64,000 nt of DNA from Acidovorax sp. (GTDB lineage Bacteria; Pseudomonadota; Gammaproteobacteria; Burkholderiales; Burkholderiaceae_C). A model generated the notes under the pieces. It was not told the DNA's origin, did no database searches, and saw nothing but the letters and a program-made list of their open reading frames with translations. The DNA lies in the NCBI RefSeq assembly GCF_027492855.1, contig NZ_JAPUDY010000099.1:248001-312000 (forward strand). The letters are read 5' to 3'. Below are positions 25,452-31,895 of this stretch, piece by piece. Position 1 is the stretch's first letter. Each line of letters starts with the position of its first letter. Position numbers and translations under genes: made by a program.

Positions 25452-27391
25452 AAAAAATCCTCATCGCAAACAGATCCGAGATCGCCCGCCGCATCATTCA
25501 CACCGCCCACCGCATGGGTATCGAAACCGTCGCCGTCTATTCCGACCCCGACACCCATGCCCTGCACGTGCGCGAGGCCACGCAAGCTGTCGCGCTGAGC
25601 GGCGCCACCAGTGCCGACACCTACCTGCGCACCGACAAACTGCTGGCGGCAGCCCGCGCCACCGGCGCCGACGCAGTACACCCCGGCTATGGCTTTCTCA
25701 GCGAGAACGCAGACTTTGCCCAGGCCGTGGTGGACGCCGGCCTGACCTGGATCGGCCCGCCGCCCGCCGCCATTCGCGCGCTGGGCAGCAAGGCAGGCGC
25801 CAAGGCGCTGGCGGCGGCACACGGTGTGCCTTGTCTGCCCGGCTATGCGGGCGATGACCAGCGTGATGAGCGTTTTGTGGCCGAGGCCGCGCGTGTTGGC
25901 ACGCCCCTCATGGTCAAGGCCGTGGCGGGCGGTGGCGGGCGCGGTATGCGACTGGTGACAGACGCAGCGCAGTTGCCTGCCGCGCTCGCCAGTGCCCGGT
26001 CGGAAGCGCTGGCGGGCTTTGGGTGTGGCGATTTGCTCATCGAGCGCGCTCTGCTGCAGCCGCGCCATGTGGAGGTGCAAATTTTTGCCGATGCCCACGG
26101 CGCTTGCATCCATCTTGGCGAGCGCGACTGCTCGGTGCAGCGCCGCCACCAAAAGCTCGTCGAAGAGTCACCCAGCCCGGCGGTGGATGCCGTGCTGCGC
26201 GAGCGCATGGGCGCGTGCGCAGTGGCGCTGGCGCAGGCTGCGGGTTATGTGGGCGCGGGCACGGTGGAGTTTCTGCTCGATGGAAGCGATTTCTATCTCA
26301 TGGAGATGAACACCCGCCTGCAGGTGGAGCACCCGGTGACCGAAGCGCTCACCGGGCTGGATCTTGTGGAGTGGCAGATTCGCGTGGCACGTGGCGAGCC
26401 GTTGCCCATCACGCAGTCGCAGGTGGTGCTGCAAGGCCACGCCATCGAGGTGCGCCTGTGTGCCGAAGACGCGCACTTTCGCCCCCACACGGGCCGTGTG
26501 CTGCAGTTCAGCGCGCCAGCCGCCACGGCCTTCGAGCGTGCCGCCATGGGTGCGCTGCGCTTCGACCATGCGCTGGAAGAGGGCGCCGAGGTCTCGCCCC
26601 ACTACGACGCCATGCTGGGCAAGCTCATCGTGCACGGGCCCACACGGGCCGACGCCATAGCAGCCCTGGTGCGCGCGCTGCATGGCACGCGCGTGCTGGG
26701 CCTGCCCACCAACCGCGCGTTTCTGGCGGCCTGTCTGCAGCATCCGGTGTTTGCAAGCGGGCAAGCGCTGGTGCCGTTTCTCGCAGAGCATGCGGCAGAG
26801 TTACAAGGTTTGCTATTAAAAGAGGAGCTGCTTGCGCTTATTCCATCAGCGCTAGGTGCCATTTTTGCTTCAAACCCAGCGCCCAGTTTGCCCTGTACGC
26901 TGACCCGCCCGCTGCGCCTGCGCCACCAGGGGCAGGTGCATGCCGTGGCCGTGCGCGAGCTGGGGGGCGGGCGGCTACAGGTGGAGCACATCGGCGCCGA
27001 GCCCGCGTCCACCACGCTGCAACTGCCCCAGCGCGGCGTGCACAGCGTTGCCGTGGACCCGCTGCGCTGGCACTGGCAGGCGGGCGGAGTGGATGGTTGG
27101 GTGGAAGACGCATCGTGGGAGCCCTCCGCACGCGCAGGTGCCGCTGGGGGCGCCACCGAGCTGCGCGCGCCCTTCAACGGCAAGGTGGTTGCGTTGCCTG
27201 TGGCCGTAGGCCAAGCCTTGGCGGCGGGTGACACCGTGGTGGTCATCGAATCCATGAAGCTAGAACACAGCCTGGCCAGCCCCGTGGCCGCCACGGTGGC
27301 CGAGCTGCTGGTGGCGCCCGGCCAGCAGGTGGCGCCGGGGCAGGTGCTGGCGCGTTTTGCGCCTGCTCCCCAAGGAGCCACCGCGTCATGA
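25448..27391 (+). CDS. atuF: Acyl-CoA carboxylase alpha subunit: biotin carboxylase plus biotin carrier (GCC alpha-like)
   Basis: A 647-residue protein. Biotin carboxylase occupies about residues 1-445 (KKILIANRSEIARRI; glycine-rich ATP loop VAGGGGRGMRLV; QRRHQKLVEESP; MNTRLQVEHPVTE). A BT-type linker follows, then a biotinyl domain with Lys604 in VIESMKLEHSL. It carboxylates its biotin using ATP and bicarbonate and hands CO2 to the beta subunit. ATG 25448 is chosen because it gives an ATGA overlap; ATG 25433 would add five residues. About residues 454-476, at the join between the two parts, are encoded by a family A repeat (26808-26874). The MCC alpha subunit is the alternative identity. Confidence 0.85.
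   Translation: MKKILIANRSEIARRIIHTAHRMGIETVAVYSDPDTHALHVREATQAVALSGATSADTYLRTDKLLAAARATGADAVHPGYGFLSENADFAQAVVDAGLTWIGPPPAAIRALGSKAGAKALAAAHGVPCLPGYAGDDQRDERFVAEAARVGTPLMVKAVAGGGGRGMRLVTDAAQLPAALASARSEALAGFGCGDLLIERALLQPRHVEVQIFADAHGACIHLGERDCSVQRRHQKLVEESPSPAVDAVLRERMGACAVALAQAAGYVGAGTVEFLLDGSDFYLMEMNTRLQVEHPVTEALTGLDLVEWQIRVARGEPLPITQSQVVLQGHAIEVRLCAEDAHFRPHTGRVLQFSAPAATAFERAAMGALRFDHALEEGAEVSPHYDAMLGKLIVHGPTRADAIAALVRALHGTRVLGLPTNRAFLAACLQHPVFASGQALVPFLAEHAAELQGLLLKEELLALIPSALGAIFASNPAPSLPCTLTRPLRLRHQGQVHAVAVRELGGGRLQVEHIGAEPASTTLQLPQRGVHSVAVDPLRWHWQAGGVDGWVEDASWEPSARAGAAGGATELRAPFNGKVVALPVAVGQALAAGDTVVVIESMKLEHSLASPVAATVAELLVAPGQQVAPGQVLARFAPAPQGATAS
26808..26874. repeat. Family A palindromic element, in frame in the carboxylase alpha gene
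   Basis: The order is TGCTATTAAAAGAGGAGCTG, then TTGCGCTTATTCCATCAGCG and CTAGGTGCCATTTTTGC. It shows the TATTAAAA-GGAGC arm, the GCGCTT/AGCGC stem and the AT-rich end of the family. It keeps the frame and adds about 22 residues (LLLKEELLALIPSALGAIF) in the linker between biotin carboxylase and BT domains. Confidence 0.75.
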
Positions 27392-28539
27392 CTGCCATGG
27401 ATGAAGAGCGTACGGCGCTCGCCGACACCGTTACCCGCTTCGCCCGCACCGAGATAGCCCCGCATGTCGATGCATGGGACGCGGCGGGCGAGTTTCCGCG
27501 TACGCTGTATCGTCGCGCGGCCGACCTGGGCCTGCTCGGCCTGGGCTACCCAGAGCAATACGGCGGCACACCCGCCAGCTATGCGCTGCGTCTGCCGCTG
27601 TGGCGCGCGCTCAGCCGCCACGGCGCCAGCGGCGGTGTGCTGGCCAGCCTGCTGTCGCACAATATCGGCCTGCCGCCCGTGCTGGCCCATGGCCGCGATG
27701 CCGTGCGCGCCGAGGTCATCCCGCCCGTGCTGGCGGGCGAGCAGATCGCCGCGCTGGCCATCACCGAGCCCGGGGGCGGGTCCGACGTGGCGCAGATCAA
27801 GACCACCGCGCGGCGCGAGGGCGACGACTACATCGTCAATGGCGAAAAGGTGTTCATCACTTCGGGCATGCGTGCGGACTGGATCACGGTGGCCGTGCGC
27901 ACTGGCGATGCGGGGAGCAAAGGTGCAGGTGGCATCTCCATGCTGCTCATCCCCGGCCACAGCGCAGGCCTGTCGCGCAGCAAGCTCGACAAGATGGGCT
28001 GGCTCTGCTCCGACACCGCCCACCTGCGCTTCGACAATGTGCGCGTGCCCGCCCGCTACCTGCTGGGCGAAGAGGGCGCGGGCTTTCGCATCATCATGTC
28101 CAACTTCAACAGCGAGCGTTTTGGCCTGGCGGCGTCGGCCCTGGGTTTTGCCGAGGCCTGCTACGACGAAGCCCTGGCCTGGGCCCGCCAGCGCAAAACC
28201 TTTGGCACCGCGCTGGTGGAGCACCAGGTCATCCGCCACAAGCTGGTGGACATGCAGATGCGCATCCAATCCACCGCAGCATGGTGCGAATCTGTGGCTG
28301 CGTTGGCCGATGCGGGCCGCACCGGGCCCGAGTGGGTAGCGCAGGTGTGCCTGCTCAAGAACCACGCCACACAAACCATGCAGTTCTGCGCCGACCAGGC
28401 CGTGCAGATCCTGGGCGGCATGGGCTTCATGCGCGGCACCGTCAGCGAACGCATCTACCGTGAGGTCAAGGTCATGATGATCGGCGGCGGTGCGGAAGAA
28501 ATCATGAAGGACCTGGCTGCAAAGCAGTTGGGAATTTGA
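27388..28539 (+). CDS. Acyl-CoA dehydrogenase (second of the carboxylase operon)
   Basis: A 383-residue ACAD with ALAITEPGGGSDVAQIKT, KVFITSGMRADWI, RQRKTFGTALVEHQVI and QILGGMGFMRG. The C-terminal segment MIGGGAEEIMKDL again has Gly at the classical Glu position, so the base should come from elsewhere, as in branched- or long-chain types. The ATGA overlap with the biotin carboxylase gene argues for one operon. It may act on a later intermediate of the same acid (two dehydrogenations are needed in terpenoid acid breakdown), but that is inference. Confidence 0.87.
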   Translation: MTAMDEERTALADTVTRFARTEIAPHVDAWDAAGEFPRTLYRRAADLGLLGLGYPEQYGGTPASYALRLPLWRALSRHGASGGVLASLLSHNIGLPPVLAHGRDAVRAEVIPPVLAGEQIAALAITEPGGGSDVAQIKTTARREGDDYIVNGEKVFITSGMRADWITVAVRTGDAGSKGAGGISMLLIPGHSAGLSRSKLDKMGWLCSDTAHLRFDNVRVPARYLLGEEGAGFRIIMSNFNSERFGLAASALGFAEACYDEALAWARQRKTFGTALVEHQVIRHKLVDMQMRIQSTAAWCESVAALADAGRTGPEWVAQVCLLKNHATQTMQFCADQAVQILGGMGFMRGTVSERIYREVKVMMIGGGAEEIMKDLAAKQLGI

Positions 28540-28576
28540 CACTGTAGCCATGGGCCAAGAGCTCACCTCTACCGCC

Positions 28577-28633
28577 ACCGTTCGGGCTGAGCTTGTCGAA
28601 GCCAGGGCGCCTAAGCCCCTCAGGCCGAACGGT
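28577..28633. repeat. REP-like pair (family B)
   Basis: An intact half ACCGTTCGGGCTGAGCTTGT CGAAGCC (from 28577) is followed by a shorter inverted partner ending CCGAACGGT (28625-28633). It fills most of the gap between the dehydrogenase and BKACE genes. Confidence 0.8.
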
Positions 28634-28682
28634 CGGTGGAGTGCGAGGCCAGAGACACCACCGTTGATCGGAGACACACACC

Positions 28683-29594
28683 ATGACCCCTCACGCAACC
28701 GCCACCGACAAAGCCATCATCACCTGCGCCATCACCGGCGTGCTGACCGACCCCGGTCAGCACCACGTACCCGTCACGCCCGAGCAACTGGCCAAAGAAG
28801 CCCGCCGCGCCTACGACGCCGGTGCCGCCGTGGTGCACGTGCACTTTCGCAACCAGGAGCCCGGCAAAGGCCACCTGCCCAGCTGGGACCCGCAGGTGGC
28901 GCGCGACTGCGTGCAAGCCATGCGCGAGGCCTGCCCCGGCCTGATCATCAACCAGACCACCGGTGTGGTCGGTCCCCACTACCAGGGCCCGCTCGACTGC
29001 CTGCGCGCCACCCGCCCCGAGATGGCGGCCTGCAACGCCGGCTCACTCAACTACCTGAAGGTACGCAGCAACGGCACCTGGGCCTGGCCCCCCATGCTGT
29101 TCGACAACCAGCCCGCCAAGGTCAAGGACTTCATCGACGTGATGCTGGAGACGGGCACGCTGCCCGAGTTCGAATGCTTCGACGTGGGCATCGTGCGCTG
29201 CGTGGAGATGTATGTGCAGACCGGCATGTACACGCAGGGCCTGCCCGAATACAACTTCGTGATGGGCGTCGAATCCGGCATGCCCGCCGACCCGGACCTG
29301 CTGCCCATTTTGCTCAAGCTGAAGATCAAGGACGCCCCCTGGCAAGCCACCGTCATCGGCCGCAGCGGGATCTGGCCCGTGCACCAGCGCGTGGCCGAGC
29401 TGGGCGGGCATTTGCGCACGGGGCTGGAAGACACGTTCTATCTGCCGGATGGGACCAAGGCGGAGTCGAATGGGCCGTTGATTGAGCAGTTAGCGCGGTA
29501 TGCAAGGAATGCGGGGCGGGAGGTGGCTTCGCCGCAGGAGGCGCGGGGGATGTTGGGGTTGAAGTATGTAAATGCTGAGGTTGCCGATGTATGA
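28683..29594 (+). CDS. BKACE-family beta-keto acid cleavage enzyme
   Basis: A 303-residue TIM-barrel protein of the BKACE (DUF849, Kce) family. ITCAITGVLTDP opens the barrel and GAAVVHVHFRNQ carries the zinc-binding His-x-His; many relatives have Arg-Asp where this has Arg-Asn. NQTTGV, ACNAGSLNYLK and VIGRSGIWPV follow. Family members condense a beta-keto acid with acetyl-CoA to give acetoacetate plus a shortened acyl-CoA. After the carboxylase operon it could process a keto acid or simply be a neighbour, since the repeat pair separates them by 143 bases. It is the last gene before the restriction islet. Confidence 0.85.
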   Translation: MTPHATATDKAIITCAITGVLTDPGQHHVPVTPEQLAKEARRAYDAGAAVVHVHFRNQEPGKGHLPSWDPQVARDCVQAMREACPGLIINQTTGVVGPHYQGPLDCLRATRPEMAACNAGSLNYLKVRSNGTWAWPPMLFDNQPAKVKDFIDVMLETGTLPEFECFDVGIVRCVEMYVQTGMYTQGLPEYNFVMGVESGMPADPDLLPILLKLKIKDAPWQATVIGRSGIWPVHQRVAELGGHLRTGLEDTFYLPDGTKAESNGPLIEQLARYARNAGREVASPQEARGMLGLKYVNAEVADV

Positions 29595-29698
29595 GGGGGC
29601 TATTTTTTAAGCCCTTTGCATTTAAGTGATCAACGCAGCGCGCGAGGTGTGCCTTGGGAGGATGCTGGCCGCTAAACCACTCGATCCCGGCCTATTCA

Positions 29699-29737
29699 TC
29701 CTTGCAAATTGATCGGCCGTCGATCAATTTGCAAGGA
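29699..29737. repeat. Perfect 17-base inverted repeat with 5-base loop
   Basis: TCCTTGCAAATTGATCG (29699-29715) and CGATCAATTTGCAAGGA (29721-29737) are exact reverse complements around GCCGT. It has no T-tract and lies 105 bases after the BKACE stop and about 270 before the methyltransferase. It could be a terminator stem, an insertion-site remnant or a regulatory site. Confidence 0.9.
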
Positions 29738-29872
29738 ACTTTGCAGCGAATGAGAAACACCCTAGATAGTCTGCACAAGTGCATTCCTCCTGTGGATCGC
29801 GTTGGTCCGATCACAAGGTCACGAGGCGCGGTTCTGTAAGGAGCCATGCATCGAGATACTTGCTAACATTTC

Positions 29873-29886
29873 GCGGAAGCTTCCGC
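29873..29886. promoter_or_regulatory. 14-base perfect palindrome upstream of the methyltransferase
   Basis: GCGGAAGCTTCCGC is self-complementary and lies about 120 bases before the methyltransferase ATG. It is a candidate operator for control of the restriction-modification genes; no controller gene is present. Confidence 0.4.
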
Positions 29887-30004
29887 AAGTGCTGCCTGCG
29901 TTCCGTTTGGCCCCTCTCTTTTAAGCTGCGTTGGCAGCAGGAAAGCAACAAGTCGCTGGTAAACTACTGGATGAAAAAACAGAGGTTTGCAATGGAGTTG
30001 CGCG

Positions 30005-31219
30005 ATGAGATCAGTTGAACTTTTCGCTGGTGCTGGCGGCCTCGCGATGGGATGTGAGATCGCTGGATTCGAACATTTAGCTGTAGTGGAGTGGGACAAA
30101 TGGGCCTGCGACACTGTCCGTGAGAACCAGAAGCGAGGCTACCCCATCTTGGCTGGCTGGAATTTGCATGAAGGGGATGTTCGAGCGTTTGACTGGTCGT
30201 CGATTCCGAAGGACATTGAACTGCTGGCCGGTGGGCCTCCTTGTCAGCCATTCTCAATTGGGGGCAAGCACAAGGCACATCACGACGGCCGCGACATGTT
30301 TCCGGCTACTGTCGAGGTCATTCGACATCTGCGGCCCAAAGCTTTCATCGTGGAAAACGTCAAAGGGCTGACGCGATCAGCCTTTGCCAACTATTTCCAC
30401 TACATCCAACTGCAGCTGGAGTTTCCCGAACTACCGCCTCGCTTAGATGAGGATTGGGCTGAGCATTTGGCGCGCTTGCAAATGGAGAAAAGTTCCGGAA
30501 AGCGCAAAGGTAGTGGGCTTACCTATAACGTTATACCTACCTTGGTGAATGCCGCCGACTATGGCGTGCCACAAAAGCGTGAACGCGTATTCATCATTGG
30601 ATTCCGGGATGATTTAGAAATCGAGTGGTCTTTTCCCGCTCCTACCCATAGCTACGATGCTCTGCTCTACGAGCAATGGATCAGCGGGGCATATTGGCGA
30701 CGTCATCGTATTTCCCAACCGGAGATGCCTGACAAGATTGCAGCGCGTGTAGCCACGCTTAGGACCTTAAAAGAGCCACGGACTACCTTGCCGTGGCGCA
30801 CTGTGCGCGATGCAATTCAAGGGTTGCCGGACCCCGAGTCTTCAACAGCTTTCCGGGTACCTAATCATGTGTTCCAGCCCGGAGCGCGTGTCTACCCCGG
30901 TCATACGGGGAGCCCGCTTGATTTACCAGCCAAGACACTAAAGGCGGGTGGTCATGGTGTTCCTGGCGGTGAAAACATGCTTGTAAAGGATGATGGGAGC
31001 GTGCGTTATTTCACGGTCCGTGAAAGCGCCCGAATTCAAACCTTTCCCGATGGCTTCCATTTTCACGGAAGCTGGTCTGAAACCATGCGGCAACTCGGCA
31101 ATGCAGTGCCTGTTGTCTTGGCGCAGCGCGTTGCAAGTTCCGTAGCTGAACAATTGGCTTTGGCCGAGCTGAAACGAGTTGCCTCAATGGTGCCAAGCGT
31201 TAAGAGGAAAAGTGCGTGA
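30005..31219 (+). CDS. DNA (cytosine-5-)-methyltransferase of a type II system
   Basis: A 404-residue C5 methyltransferase. Motif I is VELFAGAGGLAMG, motif IV is GGPPCQPFSIGG with catalytic Cys80, motif VI is VENVKGL, motif VIII is PQKRERVFIIGF, and the late motifs are RESARIQTFPDGF and QLGNAVPVV. The target-recognition region lies between about 220 and 330. It methylates one cytosine in the site cut by the partner nuclease and so protects the host. ATG 30005 starts right at motif I; a TTG six codons earlier is in frame. The nuclease start overlaps its stop as GTGA. Lower GC than neighbours indicates transfer. By the partner's family, M.Eco29kI specificity (CCGCGG) is the first guess. Confidence 0.92.
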   Translation: MRSVELFAGAGGLAMGCEIAGFEHLAVVEWDKWACDTVRENQKRGYPILAGWNLHEGDVRAFDWSSIPKDIELLAGGPPCQPFSIGGKHKAHHDGRDMFPATVEVIRHLRPKAFIVENVKGLTRSAFANYFHYIQLQLEFPELPPRLDEDWAEHLARLQMEKSSGKRKGSGLTYNVIPTLVNAADYGVPQKRERVFIIGFRDDLEIEWSFPAPTHSYDALLYEQWISGAYWRRHRISQPEMPDKIAARVATLRTLKEPRTTLPWRTVRDAIQGLPDPESSTAFRVPNHVFQPGARVYPGHTGSPLDLPAKTLKAGGHGVPGGENMLVKDDGSVRYFTVRESARIQTFPDGFHFHGSWSETMRQLGNAVPVVLAQRVASSVAEQLALAELKRVASMVPSVKRKSA

Positions 31220-31866
31220 CTGGGCAGATTATTCCATTCAATCCGCTTGACAAGAAGAACCTTGGCGCAAGTGTTGCTGAGGCCTTGTTGACCAAAGAAG
31301 TTTATCCGCTTGGCCGTTTGCCAGTGTTTGAGGGTGCCGGTATCTATGCGATTTACTACACAGGTAGTTTTCCCGCATATCAACAGCTAACGCGCTTGAA
31401 CTGCGACCGCAAGTTCCTGCTTCCTATTTATGTGGGTAAGGCGGTCCCCGCAGGTGCCAGGATGGGGGCTAGCTTGGAGCTAGCGGCGGGGAAGGTCCTG
31501 GGCAAGCGACTCAAAGAGCACGCAGATAGCATCAAAGCAGTCACAAACCTGAATATTGATGATTTCTACTGCCGGTTCTTGGTGGTGGACGATATCTGGA
31601 TTCCACTCGGCGAGTCATTGATCATCGCGAGGTTTACTCCGATTTGGAACTCCCTGATCGATGGTTTTGGAAACCACAACCCTGGCAAAGGGCGACACGC
31701 AGGCATGCGCCCGCGCTGGGACGTATTGCACCCTGGTCGTGGCTGGGCGGCCAATCTTGCAGAGCGCGCCGAAACTGCGCAACAGATCGCCCAGGATGCA
31801 GAAACGTATTTGAAAGTTCTGCCTGCGTGCCTATCGGGTCAGTTTATTGATGCAGAGGGTGAATAG
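31216..31866 (+). CDS. Eco29kI-family GIY-YIG restriction endonuclease
   Basis: A 216-residue protein with the GIY-YIG core split as GAGIYAIYYTG (about residues 39-50) and LPIYVGKAVPAG (about 70-80). A conserved Arg/Glu region follows (LGESLIIARFTPIWNSLIDG), as does HNPGKGRHAGMRPRWDVLHPGR, which matches the Eco29kI/NgoMIII type. Length is close to Eco29kI, a type II enzyme recognising CCGCGG. The GTG start at 31216 overlaps the methyltransferase stop, so methyltransferase is made first and the nuclease is coupled to it. It is convergent with a fad operon whose stop is 30 bases away. Confidence 0.88.
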   Translation: MTGQIIPFNPLDKKNLGASVAEALLTKEVYPLGRLPVFEGAGIYAIYYTGSFPAYQQLTRLNCDRKFLLPIYVGKAVPAGARMGASLELAAGKVLGKRLKEHADSIKAVTNLNIDDFYCRFLVVDDIWIPLGESLIIARFTPIWNSLIDGFGNHNPGKGRHAGMRPRWDVLHPGRGWAANLAERAETAQQIAQDAETYLKVLPACLSGQFIDAEGE

Positions 31867-31895
31867 GGTGTGAGGCGCTGCAGGCTGTTTCTCCG

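Larger units (their letters stand above)
29595..30004. other. 410-base lower-GC gap upstream of the restriction-modification genes
   Basis: No gene is supported here. Base composition falls visibly compared with the flanking catabolic genes and stays low through the methyltransferase and nuclease genes. The gap holds a perfect 17-base inverted repeat (29699-29737), a 14-base palindrome (29873-29886) and, just before the methyltransferase, a 15-codon frame (29971-30018) overlapping its start in another frame. The promoter of the methyltransferase should be here. Confidence 0.6.

Noticed and set aside
29655-29700. A tRNA T-arm-like string (CTCGATCCCGGCC) that might mark an integration site
   Set aside because: No acceptor, D or anticodon arms can be folded around it; too short to support a tRNA remnant.
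29779-30018. A 79-codon frame just upstream of the methyltransferase
   Set aside because: Composition is not protein-like and it overlaps the methyltransferase start in another frame. A controller (C) protein HTH is not recognisable.
30005-31866. Avoidance of CCGCGG in the window as proof of the restriction specificity
   Set aside because: I met several CCGCGG sites (for example near 10789, 11064, 36150, 52674 and 62511). A proper count against composition is needed before claiming depletion.
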